A program made the position numbers and the translations under genes. A stretch of DNA of 44,823 nucleotides from Acetatifactor sp. (GTDB lineage Bacteria; Bacillota; Clostridia; Lachnospirales; Lachnospiraceae), in assembly GCA_024695935.1 (NCBI GenBank), contig JAILHH010000037.1, positions 1 to 44,823 of the forward strand. The letters are read 5' to 3'. Positions 1-8,014 of the stretch are shown here, in pieces. The notes under the pieces were generated by a model that was not told the origin of the DNA, searched no databases, and was given only the letters and a program-made list of their open reading frames with translations. Within the stretch, counting starts at the first letter, position 1, and each line of letters begins with the position of its first letter.

Positions 1-2
1 CG

Positions 3-248
3 GACAAATATGTGGAAGATCTTCGTAATGCCCTGAGACAAAAGAAGAAGTATCCTAAGACAGGTAGTCCGCTCACATACATGGGAGAATTTACGGGACT
101 GTATTATGTGACATTTAAGGAGTATATCGCATTTTACAGAATCCACGGTGATGTGATCGAGGTTGCAAGAGTGCTGTTCTCCCGAAGCGATTATATGAAG
201 GTATTGTTTGGGAAAAGTGAGTATATTCTTGAAGACGATGAGGATTGA
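3..248 (+). CDS. RelE/ParE-like toxin, C-terminal part (gene cut by window start)
   Basis: The reading frame is open from base 3 to the stop at 246-248, and the gene starts before the window. The visible 81 residues resemble the end of RelE/ParE family toxins: a charged helix, then YYVTFKEYIAFYRIHGD and a final strand VARVLFSRSDYMKVLF, matching the family pattern of beta strands ending in an R-x-D-Y motif. Known family members are ribonucleases or gyrase poisons paired with an antitoxin. No antitoxin is visible downstream, so it would lie upstream of the window or be absent. A GTG at base 12 could be a start but would remove the first helix. The assignment is by motif resemblance only. Confidence 0.65.
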   Translation, partial: DKYVEDLRNALRQKKKYPKTGSPLTYMGEFTGLYYVTFKEYIAFYRIHGDVIEVARVLFSRSDYMKVLFGKSEYILEDDED

Positions 249-260
249 GAGTAAGGTGAT

Positions 261-302
261 CCCCGCAGTTTGTCCGTCATGAATAGACGGAATGCTGTGG
301 GG
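261..302 (+). terminator. Hairpin after toxin gene, weak terminator
   Basis: CCCCGCAG pairs with CTGTGGGG (one G/T wobble) and CCGTC pairs with GACGG in an imperfect hairpin 12 bases past the toxin stop codon. It is followed by an AT-rich stretch rather than a clean T-run, so termination may be inefficient. Confidence 0.45.
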
Positions 303-351
303 TATTATTATATTGATAAACTTCGCTGTTTGGAATATGATTAGCGCCTAA

Positions 352-519
352 TTTCGATGCTTTCATGAAAAAGTTGGTATTTATTGGTTATATGAAGAAC
401 ATAAGGATGTGCAGCAAATTTTTGAAACTAGTCTGTCAGAGTTAATTGAGATGGATTTTTCTGATACTTATATCGCATATTTGTATTTATCTAATCAAGT
501 TTGTAGTGAACATTGGTAG
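352..519 (+). pseudogene. Decayed reading-frame remnant, unknown family
   Basis: The 249-744 gap holds no intact gene. In one frame, 352-519 reads 55 codons of protein-like sequence (including YWLYEEHKDVQQIFETS and AYLYLSNQVCSEHW) ending in TAG, but it has no start codon or ribosome binding site and a stop sits directly upstream. Base composition is more AT-rich than the neighbours. It looks like the 3' end of a degraded accessory gene. The family is not recognised. Confidence 0.3.
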
Positions 520-623
520 CATAGGAGTTTGAGTTTTACAATAAATGTTTTACCGTTTATAGAATGCATTTATGGAAAACGCAATTACAGGCTGATGTAA
601 CCGATTATAAGTGATAAATACCA

Positions 624-690
624 AAAAGGATGCTATCAATATTTTTTTATTTGTAAGAAAATATGATTGTATCCTTTTATTTTTTTATAT
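624..690 (+). terminator. Long hairpin with T-run upstream of the phosphate transporter
   Basis: AAAAGGAT (624-631) pairs with ATCCTTTT (671-678), and the inner ATCA/TGAT and TATTTT/AAAATA segments also pair, giving a roughly 20-bp imperfect stem followed by an AT-rich run of seven Ts. It would end transcription from the remnant region. A weak promoter (TTGTAT at 667-672, 17 bases, TACAAT at 690-695) overlaps its right arm and could serve the next gene. Confidence 0.5.
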
Positions 691-744
691 ACAATAAAAT
701 AGGCGAAAAAAGGAAAAGTTTTAAGTTTTGTAGAGGTAAAGAGA

Positions 745-2385
745 ATGAATACTTCTGTGTTGTTGTCCATGGCAGGTGGACTTGGGTTATTTTTGTTTGG
801 AATGTCCTATATGAGTATGTCTATCGAAAAGGTTGCGGGTGCAAGCCTCAGACATATTCTTGAGAAACTTACCACAAAACCTATTATGGGTATGCTTGTG
901 GGTGTTGTATTTACTGCTATCATTCAGTCTTCTTCAGCTTGTACCGCCATGGTGGTCAGCTTCGTAAATGCCGGTCTGATGAATCTGTATCAGGCGGCAG
1001 GCGTTATATTCGGTGCCAATATCGGTACCACCGTTACTTCCCAGCTTGTTTCTTTTAATTTATCTGAATATGCCCCGGCTATATTGTTGGCGGGAACCTT
1101 GACTGTTATGTTTGCAAAAAAGCAAAGCATCAAGGATTTTTCGGCCATCATAGTGGGATTTGGCGTTTTGTTTTTGGGACTGAAGACTATGTCATCGGCC
1201 ATGAGTGTAATGAAGGAGAGCGAGACTGTGGTGAATATGCTGGGGTCTTTGACAAACCCTTTCCTGGCTACATTGATGGGACTGGTCCTCACATCCATCA
1301 TTCAAAGTTCTTCGGTTACTGTCAGCATCGTGCTTTTGATGGCAAATCAGGATTTGTTGGAACTGCCAATATGTCTGTTTATTATTCTTGGATGTAATAT
1401 CGGCGCCTGCTCTACAGCCCTTTTGGCTTCCCTTTCAGGTAAAAAGGACGCTAAGCGTGCAGCTCTCATCCATTTTTGGTTCAATGTAATCGGTACGGTT
1501 TTGATGTTTATCCTGTTTTTGGTTGCCATGGATCCGATAGTAAACGCCATTAATTCAATTTCTGCAGACAAGGGCAGATTTGTGGCAAATGCTCACACTA
1601 TCATAAAGGTAGTACAGGTTATAGTATTGTTCCCGTTCTCCAAGTATATTGTAAAGCTTGCCTCTGTATGTGTTCCCGGTGAGGATCAGAAGGTGGGCTA
1701 CAGGGAGAGCTATCAGCTTAAATATATAGGCAAGAAGGTGGTATTTAACCCTGCGACAGCGGTTGTAGAGGTAATCAAGGAACTTGACAGAATGGCATCA
1801 CTGGCCAGTGAAAATCTGAACAGAGCGATGAACGCGCTCATTACACTGGATGCTGATGACATCGCAGAGGTATATGAGGTTGAAAAGAATATTAACTACC
1901 TGAATCATGCGATTACGGGATATCTGGTAAAAATAAATCAGCTGCCCCTGCCCATAGAGGACTTGAAGAGTCTGGGTGCCTTGTTCCATGTGGTAAATGA
2001 TATTGAGAGAATCGGAGACCATGCAGAGAACATAGCAGATGCGGCGAAGAAGCGCAAGGAAGACAATGTAGGTATCAGCAAGGATGCACAGACTGAACTT
2101 GCGGAGATGATGGAATATGTAAACAAGATCATCCAGTATGCCATGGATATGTTTGCGAACAGCTCGGACGAGCATATGCAGGAGATTCAGGATATGGAGG
2201 ATCACGTGGATGATATGGAGAGAGAGTTCCAGAAACATCACATCGAGCGTCTTACAAAGGGTGAGTGTACACCCGAAGCGGGCATGATCTTTTCGGATAT
2301 CATCTCTGGACTTGAAAGAGTGGCTGACCACGCTACAAATATAGCTTTTGCCATCAAAACCTCCGAGGAGGAGAGCGAAGCATAG
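745..2385 (+). CDS. Na/Pi cotransporter family protein with PhoU-like C-terminal domain
   Basis: This 546-residue membrane protein is of the NptA/PNaS family, which imports phosphate with sodium. Two inverted transport repeats each carry the family QSSS motif (IIQSSSACTA near residue 60 and IIQSSSVTVS near residue 190) and an N-I-G substrate loop (GANIGTT, GCNIGAC). Hydrophobic segments fill residues 1-310. Residues about 345-540 are a soluble helical PhoU-like domain with two repeats (NDIERIGDHAENIA and SGLERVADHATNIA), the E-R-x-x-D-H signature of that fold. The PhoU part may adjust uptake, which is known of the fold but not shown here. AGAGG lies eight bases before the ATG. No pst or pho regulatory gene is adjacent. 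Confidence 0.9.
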   Translation: MNTSVLLSMAGGLGLFLFGMSYMSMSIEKVAGASLRHILEKLTTKPIMGMLVGVVFTAIIQSSSACTAMVVSFVNAGLMNLYQAAGVIFGANIGTTVTSQLVSFNLSEYAPAILLAGTLTVMFAKKQSIKDFSAIIVGFGVLFLGLKTMSSAMSVMKESETVVNMLGSLTNPFLATLMGLVLTSIIQSSSVTVSIVLLMANQDLLELPICLFIILGCNIGACSTALLASLSGKKDAKRAALIHFWFNVIGTVLMFILFLVAMDPIVNAINSISADKGRFVANAHTIIKVVQVIVLFPFSKYIVKLASVCVPGEDQKVGYRESYQLKYIGKKVVFNPATAVVEVIKELDRMASLASENLNRAMNALITLDADDIAEVYEVEKNINYLNHAITGYLVKINQLPLPIEDLKSLGALFHVVNDIERIGDHAENIADAAKKRKEDNVGISKDAQTELAEMMEYVNKIIQYAMDMFANSSDEHMQEIQDMEDHVDDMEREFQKHHIERLTKGECTPEAGMIFSDIISGLERVADHATNIAFAIKTSEEESEA

Positions 2386-2408
2386 GAAAAATGGCTTATC
2401 TCTATTTG

Positions 2409-2429
2409 GTGGTATATTTCTCATACCAC
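2409..2429 (+). terminator. Small perfect hairpin after the Na/Pi transporter
   Basis: GTGGTAT pairs with ATACCAC across a short loop, 24 bases past the stop. There is no T-run, so it is more likely an mRNA 3'-stabilising hairpin or a weak terminator. Confidence 0.35.
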
Positions 2430-2437
2430 GGCATATC

Positions 2438-2466
2438 TTGACAAGACCGCCTATTCACTATATAAT
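2438..2466 (+). promoter_or_regulatory. Perfect consensus sigma-70/SigA promoter for the wall hydrolase
   Basis: TTGACA (2438-2443), exactly 17 bases, TATAAT (2461-2466). Every base matches consensus. Transcription should start near 2473, giving a leader of about 44 bases. Confidence 0.85.
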
Positions 2467-2516
2467 CATTTTGGATGTAATAATTTTGTAACAATTGATT
2501 TAACAGGTGAATTTAA

Positions 2517-3560
2517 GTGGTTAGTATTATTAAAACAGTCAGAAAATGTTCATTAGCGGCTTTCGGAGTGCTTCTTGCCATCGGCGCAAGGGGCGTAAGA
2601 GCCGACGCCGCTTCTATAGATGAAGTGCTCATGTCAGGCGGAGCGGCTTCTTTTCTTCAGGCTTCTCACAGTGTAGAAGAATATATCAGATACGCTCAGG
2701 ATGCGCAGGGTTCTCTTTGGGGATATACGGATCTGGGCATATGCAATGTTGAAAGCGGCAATTTAAATGTCCGTGAGGAAGCTTCCACAAGCGGAAAGAT
2801 GGTTGGCAAAATGTCCAAGGATGCCGCCTGTGAGATACTGGATGAAAAAGACGGATGGGCTCATATAAAGTCCGGTGAAGTGGAAGGATATGTCAGCATG
2901 GATTATCTTCTCACCGGTGCGGAGGCAAAGATCAAGGCGGAAGAGATCGTTCGAACAGTGGCCATAGCCAATGTGGACGGATTAAACGTCAGGGACGACG
3001 CGGATACGGACAGCCATGTTCTCACTCAGGTCCTCATCGGCGAGGAACTTGAATTTGTGGAGGATGAAGGCGAATGGATAAAGGTCACGTTGGATGGTGA
3101 AGATGCCTATGTGGCTTCAGAATATGTGACGGTTCAGGAAACTTTGGGAACGGCCATCACCATGTCAGAGCTTTTATACGGACAGGGCGTCAGCGACCTG
3201 AGGGTCGATATCTGCGAATATGCAAAGCAGTTTGTGGGAAATCCCTATGTATGGGGCGGATCGAGTCTCACAAAGGGAACTGACTGTTCCGGATTTACCA
3301 TGAGTGTTTACAAGCACTTCGGTATTTCCCTTAGCCACTCTTCAAGAGCTCAGGCAAATGAGGGAAAGAAAATCTCGGCATCGGAACTTCAGCCGGGAGA
3401 CCTGGTGTTTTATACGAATTCATCGGGAACCATCAATCATGTTGCCCTTTATATCGGCGGTGGACAGGTTTGCCATGCAAGCTCTCCAAAGACCGGGATC
3501 AAGATCAACAAATACAATTACCGCACACCGGTAAAATATGTTCGCATCATAAATGACTGA
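2517..3560 (+). CDS. Secreted SH3-SH3-NlpC/P60 peptidoglycan endopeptidase
   Basis: A 347-residue exported wall hydrolase. Residues 1-32 form a signal peptide (positive start, hydrophobic AAFGVLLAIGA, cleavage around ADAAS). Two bacterial SH3 domains follow at about 75-133 and 147-207; each has the N-V-R start (GNLNVREEA, DGLNVRDDA) and they probably bind cell wall. The C-terminal NlpC/P60 domain (about 231-345) has catalytic Cys257 in TDCSGF, His308 in NHVALYIGGG and a polar His320, the expected papain-like triad. Family members cut D-Glu to diamino-acid bonds in stem peptides. The start is GTG, chosen because AGGTGA lies six bases before it and it begins the signal peptide. It is a single gene with its own promoter and terminator. 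Confidence 0.9.
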   Translation: MVSIIKTVRKCSLAAFGVLLAIGARGVRADAASIDEVLMSGGAASFLQASHSVEEYIRYAQDAQGSLWGYTDLGICNVESGNLNVREEASTSGKMVGKMSKDAACEILDEKDGWAHIKSGEVEGYVSMDYLLTGAEAKIKAEEIVRTVAIANVDGLNVRDDADTDSHVLTQVLIGEELEFVEDEGEWIKVTLDGEDAYVASEYVTVQETLGTAITMSELLYGQGVSDLRVDICEYAKQFVGNPYVWGGSSLTKGTDCSGFTMSVYKHFGISLSHSSRAQANEGKKISASELQPGDLVFYTNSSGTINHVALYIGGGQVCHASSPKTGIKINKYNYRTPVKYVRIIND

Positions 3561-3575
3561 TAAATATTGATCATC

Positions 3576-3617
3576 AAAAGAAGCAGAAAATCAAAGGGTT
3601 TTTTGCTTCTTTTTTTT
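3576..3617 (+). terminator. Intrinsic terminator after the wall hydrolase
   Basis: AAGAAGCA pairs with TGCTTCTT, extended by AAAA/TTTT, and is followed by a run of eight Ts. Confidence 0.85.
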
Positions 3618-3653
3618 ACCGGAATGTAGCAGGTGACATTCTGTCTTGTTTTA

Positions 3654-3681
3654 TTGTATTTTTCCTGTTTTGTGTTAAACT
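3654..3681 (+). promoter_or_regulatory. Extended -10 promoter of the Mrp/Mbh-like operon
   Basis: TTGTAT (3654-3659), 16 bases, then TGTTAAACT (3673-3681), where TGT is an extended -10 and TAAACT the -10 hexamer. It lies 38 bases before the first gene, just past a terminator, so it probably drives all ten genes. The same TGTTAAACT block recurs before the SbcD-like gene. Confidence 0.55.
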
Positions 3682-3718
3682 GATTAGAGTCGGAAATATA
3701 AAGAAGGAAGGATTTTAT

Positions 3719-4192
3719 ATGTATATTCTCTATTTTTTGCTATGGGTTATCTTTAACGGGCAATTTACTGCAGAGATTGCCGTATTCGGTGTGTTCATAG
3801 CTGCAGCTCTCTTTGCCTTCACATGCAAATTCATGGATTACAGCATCAAAAAAGAATTAATGTTTTACAAAAAGATCCCCTCAGAGATTTCATACATTTT
3901 TCTGCTCATAAAGGAAGTGGTAAAGGCGAATATCTTTGTGGCAAAAATCATACTTACACAGGAGACTGAGCCTGAGCCCATGCTGGTTACCTTTAAGAGC
4001 AGCTTAAAGACGGAAGCAGCCAGGGCTTTTTTGGCTAATGCCATAACCCTTACCCCCGGAACCATCACGGTGGATCTGAAGGAGGATGAATTCACGGTTC
4101 ACTGCCTTGACAGAGATCTGTCCGAGGGCATTGATGAACTGGAGTTTCAGGACAGACTTTTAAAATTCGAAGAAGGAGGTAACAAGAAATGA
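3719..4192 (+). CDS. Mrp/Mnh antiporter subunit E (MbhA-like)
   Basis: A 157-residue membrane protein with two N-terminal hydrophobic segments (about 1-40) and a soluble C-terminal part carrying the family pattern VKANIFVAKIIL, then ANAITLTPGTITVDL, highly typical of MrpE/MnhE and MbhA. MrpE is an accessory membrane subunit of multisubunit cation/proton antiporters and is needed for assembly. It is the first gene of the operon, with AAGGAAGG upstream, and its stop overlaps the start of the F subunit by four bases, suggesting translational coupling. Confidence 0.9.
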   Translation: MYILYFLLWVIFNGQFTAEIAVFGVFIAAALFAFTCKFMDYSIKKELMFYKKIPSEISYIFLLIKEVVKANIFVAKIILTQETEPEPMLVTFKSSLKTEAARAFLANAITLTPGTITVDLKEDEFTVHCLDRDLSEGIDELEFQDRLLKFEEGGNKK

Positions 4193-4503
4193 TAAATGCC
4201 ATCACATCACCGTTTCTGTACGGAGTTTTGGCAGTGCTTGCCATTCTCTTAGTCCTCTGTCTGATCAGAGCTGTCATGGGCCCCAGAGTCGCAGACAGGA
4301 TAGTGGCCACCAACATGATGGGAACCATCGTTATAGTGATCGTGGCGATCCTTTCCGTCCTTTTGGAGGAAGGGTATCTCGCAGATATCTGTCTGGTTTA
4401 TGCAATGCTGTCATTTTTGGCTGTGATAGTACTCACCAAGGTTTACATCGGAGTTTATAAAGAAAAAAAGAAAGAGGAGGAAGAAAACAATGAATGCAAT
4501 TGA
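4189..4503 (+). CDS. Mrp/Mnh antiporter subunit F (MbhB-like)
   Basis: A 104-residue protein with three membrane helices. The family motif is visible as RAVMGPRVADRIVATNMMGT around residues 27-46, followed by an Asp in the third helix region (EGYLADICLVYAMLSFLA). It is a small structural subunit of the antiporter. AAGGAGG lies in the end of the E gene, and it overlaps the next gene by 14 bases. Confidence 0.92.
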   Translation: MINAITSPFLYGVLAVLAILLVLCLIRAVMGPRVADRIVATNMMGTIVIVIVAILSVLLEEGYLADICLVYAMLSFLAVIVLTKVYIGVYKEKKKEEEENNECN

Positions 4504-4885
4504 GTGGATCAGATTTATTGTTGGCGGTTCTCTTCTTTTGTGCGGACTGGCTGTTTTTATCCTTGAAGTTATAGGAGTTTTTAAATTTAAATATGTTTTA
4601 AACCGTATGCATGCGGCAGCCATGGGAGACACTTTGGGAATTGGATTTAGTATCATAGGACTGCTTGTCATAGGCGGTATCAATATCACATCCTTAAAGC
4701 TGGTGGCTACCCTTGTGTTTTTGTGGTTTTCGTCCCCTGCGGCTTCACATCTGGTTGCCAGACTTGAGGTTTTTACCGACGAAAAAAAGAGCAGGCATTA
4801 TGAAATGTCAAACCTTACTACAGGGGAAGTGATCCCTATGGAGGGCGCGGAGAAGACAGATAAAGTGGAAGAGGAGGAAGAGTGA
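4490..4885 (+). CDS. Mrp/Mnh antiporter subunit G (MbhC-like)
   Basis: A 131-residue protein with three membrane helices. The start and the segment FKYVLNRMHAAAMGDTLGIG are characteristic of MrpG/MnhG, as is SSPAASHLVARLEV before the charged tail. The tail (about 100-131) is longer and more acidic than usual, ending in a Glu run. GAGGAGGAAG upstream supports the ATG. The stop overlaps the following start by four bases. Confidence 0.92.
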   Translation: MNAIEWIRFIVGGSLLLCGLAVFILEVIGVFKFKYVLNRMHAAAMGDTLGIGFSIIGLLVIGGINITSLKLVATLVFLWFSSPAASHLVARLEVFTDEKKSRHYEMSNLTTGEVIPMEGAEKTDKVEEEEE

Positions 4886-5175
4886 TGAACGTTGTATTTA
4901 CGGATGTTTTATTATTTTTCTTGCTGGTCTGCGCCATTGCGGCAAGTTTTTCAAAAAAACTCTTAAACTCCATTTTGATATTTATGTCATTCAGTCTCAT
5001 TATGAGCATTATCTGGATAATCCTTGAATCACCGGATCTTGCCATCACCGAGGCTGCTGTCGGCGCGGGAGTCACAACCGTATTGTTCTTTGTGACATTA
5101 AAGAAAATCCGTGAGATCGTAAGCACTGACGAGGAAGGAGATGCAAAAGATGAGCAAAAAGATCCCCAGAAGTGA
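4882..5175 (+). CDS. DUF4040 / MbhD-like subunit (MrpA C-terminal equivalent)
   Basis: A 97-residue protein with three hydrophobic helices and the family core ESPDLAITEAAVGAGVTTVLF (residues about 50-70), diagnostic of the DUF4040 module that ends MrpA in standard Mrp systems and is a separate gene (mbhD) in Mbh hydrogenases. The conserved acidic residues in this helix are thought to line an ion or proton path. The charged tail (about 80-97) overlaps the next gene by 26 bases in another frame. Confidence 0.9.
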   Translation: MMNVVFTDVLLFFLLVCAIAASFSKKLLNSILIFMSFSLIMSIIWIILESPDLAITEAAVGAGVTTVLFFVTLKKIREIVSTDEEGDAKDEQKDPQK

Positions 5176-6115
5176 TTATGAAAAGACTATAAGTTTTCAT
5201 TTTAAGAGATGGTTATCCGGAACGGACGATACCTTTGCGGGCAAAGTGGAAATGAAGCCCCAGACCCACAAGAAAAAGAATAATGCCGAGATAATGGAGA
5301 GGGAGATAGCCAAAAAAGACTTAAGAGAGAGAGTCTACGACCTGGCAAACAACAAAGAACTTAAATGGGTCGGAAAACTCTATAATGTTTTTGCGGCATT
5401 CTTTTGTCTGGTACTGGCAGTGATGCTCCTCTTTGCGGTTTCGAACCTTCCCTCCTTTGGTGCGGCAGACAACCCCGTAAACAACGAGGTCAGCGCCAGA
5501 TACATCGAAAAAGGCTTAGAGGAAACTGGAGCCGTAAATATCGTAACGGGAATGATCCTCGATTACAGAGCTTTTGATACTCTCGGTGAGTCCCATGTGC
5601 TTTTCATAGCAACATGTGCGGTCTTACTCCTGTTAAGAGTGGACCCCAAAAAGAAAAAAGAAGAGGAAGAGGCTGCAAACGACAGAGCCCTGGAACCCAA
5701 AAATGATGTGATACTGCAGACGGTTGCAAGGTTTTTGGTTCCGCCTGTCATAATATTCGGAATATATGTGATCCTTGGAGGACATCTCGGACCCGGCGGC
5801 GGATTCTCCGGCGGAGCCATTATCGGTGCGGGACTTATACTGTATCTGAATGCCTTCGGCTTCAAGAAAACAGAGAAGTTCTTTACCGCAAAGACTTACA
5901 GGATAATGAGTGTGGGAGCCCTCGGAACCTACGCCCTCTGCAAGAGTTATTCATTTTATACGGGTGCAAACGAGATCCACAGTATCATTCCTCTGGGTAC
6001 TCCCGGAAATATACTGTCCAGCGGACTGATCCTCATACTAAATATATGCGTAGGTATTGTGGTGGCAGGAACCATGTATACCTTCTATTGCATGTTCAGG
6101 AAAGGAGATTATTGA
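5150..6115 (+). CDS. Fused MbhE-like plus MrpB/MbhF-like subunit
   Basis: A 321-residue protein joining two modules that are usually separate. An N-terminal cytoplasmic segment of about 65 residues precedes an MbhE/MrpA-end module, recognised by TGAVNIVTGMILDYRAFDT followed by LGE. After a charged linker (KKKKEEEEAANDR) comes MrpB, with the motif GHLGPGGGFSGGAIIGAG and several helices. I chose ATG 5150 rather than 5141 because AGGAAGGAG ends at 5140, directly against the earlier ATG but nine bases from this one. It would be a membrane structural subunit of the antiporter, linking the DUF4040 subunit to the C subunit encoded next. Confidence 0.88.
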   Translation: MSKKIPRSDYEKTISFHFKRWLSGTDDTFAGKVEMKPQTHKKKNNAEIMEREIAKKDLRERVYDLANNKELKWVGKLYNVFAAFFCLVLAVMLLFAVSNLPSFGAADNPVNNEVSARYIEKGLEETGAVNIVTGMILDYRAFDTLGESHVLFIATCAVLLLLRVDPKKKKEEEEAANDRALEPKNDVILQTVARFLVPPVIIFGIYVILGGHLGPGGGFSGGAIIGAGLILYLNAFGFKKTEKFFTAKTYRIMSVGALGTYALCKSYSFYTGANEIHSIIPLGTPGNILSSGLILILNICVGIVVAGTMYTFYCMFRKGDY

Positions 6116-6116
6116 T

Positions 6117-6494
6117 ATGAACTTTATAAACCTGTTCCACAATTATGAAGAAGCTATCTCTATGATCCTTTTCGTAATCGGATTCTCCAATCTGCTTTTG
6201 CAGAAAAACCTGATCAAAAAGATCATCGGATTAAATATCATGGATTCCTCAGTGTATCTTTTCTTGGCACTTAAGGGTTACATCGAGGGTCTAAAGGCAC
6301 CCATCGTGGTGGATGGAGTGAGAAGTGTTGAAGCCTACATAAATCCCATTCCTGCCGGACTTGTACTTACGGGAATCGTGGTTTCAGTTTCGGTAACGGC
6401 TGTTATGTTATCTCTTACCATCAGACTTTATGCCAGATATCATTCACTTAATCTGGATGAGATCTCGGCTATGATAAACAAGGAGGGCAAATAA
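6117..6494 (+). CDS. Mrp/Mnh antiporter subunit C (NuoK-like, MbhG-like)
   Basis: A 125-residue NuoK-type protein with three membrane helices. The features are GFSNLLLQKNLIKKIIGLNI, the cytoplasmic signature after helix 1, and NPIPAGLVLTGIVVSVSVTA, the conserved stretch of helix 3. The frame is open upstream to 6057, but AAAGGAG lies 10 bases before the ATG at 6117 and the protein then begins as the family does. The last base overlaps the ATG of the following antiporter gene. Confidence 0.92.
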   Translation: MNFINLFHNYEEAISMILFVIGFSNLLLQKNLIKKIIGLNIMDSSVYLFLALKGYIEGLKAPIVVDGVRSVEAYINPIPAGLVLTGIVVSVSVTAVMLSLTIRLYARYHSLNLDEISAMINKEGK

Positions 6495-8002
6495 TGGCAT
6501 TCGTACAAAATTTTCCCTTCATGTCCATCATAATCTCTCTGGTATCCGGACCCATATCATCGGTTTTGCCGGGAAAAATTGCTAAGAGAGTAAATATCTG
6601 CGTCATAACATTGCTCGGAATTTTGCAGAGCTTTGTCCTTGCCTTTGTGTTAAAGACAGGCGAGCCTTACGTTTACCGCATGGGTCATTTTTCGGCACCC
6701 TGGGGTAACGAGATAAGAGTGGGCGTTTTGGAAGCGGCCATGGCGCTGTTTTTCTGCATCATAATGTTCTTATCCATGATAGCAGGCGAAAAGGAGAGGA
6801 TAAGAGATGTGGAGGACCACAGACAAAATCTTTACTACGTCATGGTCAACCTCCTTCTTTGTTCTCTCATAGCTTTGGTTTACACAAACGACCTTTTTAC
6901 GGCATATGTTTTTGTGGAGATAAATACAATCTCTGCCTGCGGACTTATAATGAGCCGTCAGGTGGGAAGAACCTTTGAGGCAGCAACCAGGTATATGGTA
7001 ATGAGCCTTTTGGGCTCCGGTATGTTACTTCTTGGAATATGCTATCTGTATTCCATAACCGGTCATCTGTTGATGAGTAATATTCAGGAAGCCGTGACAG
7101 CTCTTGCTACAAGCGGTTCTTATCACTATCCGCTTTTGGTCGCAATATGTCTTATGTCCATAGGACTTGCCATAAAGAGCGCGCTTTACCCGTTCCATAC
7201 CTGGCTTCCCGATGCATACGGATATTCAACGGTTTCAAGTGCGGCTATTTTGTCTTCACTTGTTTCAAAGGGATATATTTTCCTGTTGGTAAAGATTTTC
7301 TACAGAGTCATCGGTTTTGATGTCATGAAGGATGTCAGAGTCTTGAATGTACTCTTTGTATTCGGTGTGGCCGGAATGATAATGGGTTCCATCGATGCCA
7401 TCATGAGTGATGACGTAAGGCGAATGATCGCATTCTCTTCCGTGGCTCAGATCGGATATATTTACATGGGATTTGGTCTTGGCACCACCGCAGGTATGGT
7501 GGCGAGCATTTATCATGTGGTTTGTCACGCTTCCACAAAGTCACTTCTCTTTGTGGCCGCAAGCGGACTTACGGATGTGTCCGACGGAAAGAGAGATTTC
7601 AAATCCCTCTCGGGATCGGGATACAGGAACAAACTGGCGGGTGTGACTTTCGCCGTGGGATCTCTGTCCATGATAGGTTTCCCTATGTTTGCAGGCTTTA
7701 TATCAAAGCTTCTCTTTGCTGAGGCTGCGGTTCAAAGCCCCAACAAAATGCTGATCACTCTGATCGCTCTTGCTGTATCAACTATCCTTAACGCTGTTTA
7801 CTTTTTCAGGACTGTCATAAGGATCTATACTCCCGCAGTCAAAGCAGGCGTAAAGGAGTCCGGATTTGCAAAGGTAAAGATTTCGGATAATCCGAAAAAG
7901 AGCATAGCTATGGTCATTTTTATCATCATCAATCTGTTGCTTGGCCTTTCAAGCGAGATCGTCATCGATCTCATTGAAAAAGGTCTTGCGATGTTTGCGT
8001 AG
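6494..8002 (+). CDS. Proton-translocating antiporter subunit, MrpD/NuoN type (first of four)
   Basis: A 502-residue polytopic membrane protein of the NuoL/M/N superfamily. The ion-path residues are present: Glu142 in FVEINTISACG, Lys228 in GLAIKSALYPFHTWLPDAY, Lys259 in LVSKGYIF and Lys349 in HASTKSLLF. It matches MbhH/MrpD in its place right after the C subunit. It should exchange protons for sodium or potassium, or couple ion flow if joined to a redox module. Its start overlaps the C gene stop (TAATG). Confidence 0.9.
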   Translation: MAFVQNFPFMSIIISLVSGPISSVLPGKIAKRVNICVITLLGILQSFVLAFVLKTGEPYVYRMGHFSAPWGNEIRVGVLEAAMALFFCIIMFLSMIAGEKERIRDVEDHRQNLYYVMVNLLLCSLIALVYTNDLFTAYVFVEINTISACGLIMSRQVGRTFEAATRYMVMSLLGSGMLLLGICYLYSITGHLLMSNIQEAVTALATSGSYHYPLLVAICLMSIGLAIKSALYPFHTWLPDAYGYSTVSSAAILSSLVSKGYIFLLVKIFYRVIGFDVMKDVRVLNVLFVFGVAGMIMGSIDAIMSDDVRRMIAFSSVAQIGYIYMGFGLGTTAGMVASIYHVVCHASTKSLLFVAASGLTDVSDGKRDFKSLSGSGYRNKLAGVTFAVGSLSMIGFPMFAGFISKLLFAEAAVQSPNKMLITLIALAVSTILNAVYFFRTVIRIYTPAVKAGVKESGFAKVKISDNPKKSIAMVIFIIINLLLGLSSEIVIDLIEKGLAMFA

Positions 8003-8014
8003 GAAAGGAGGAGA

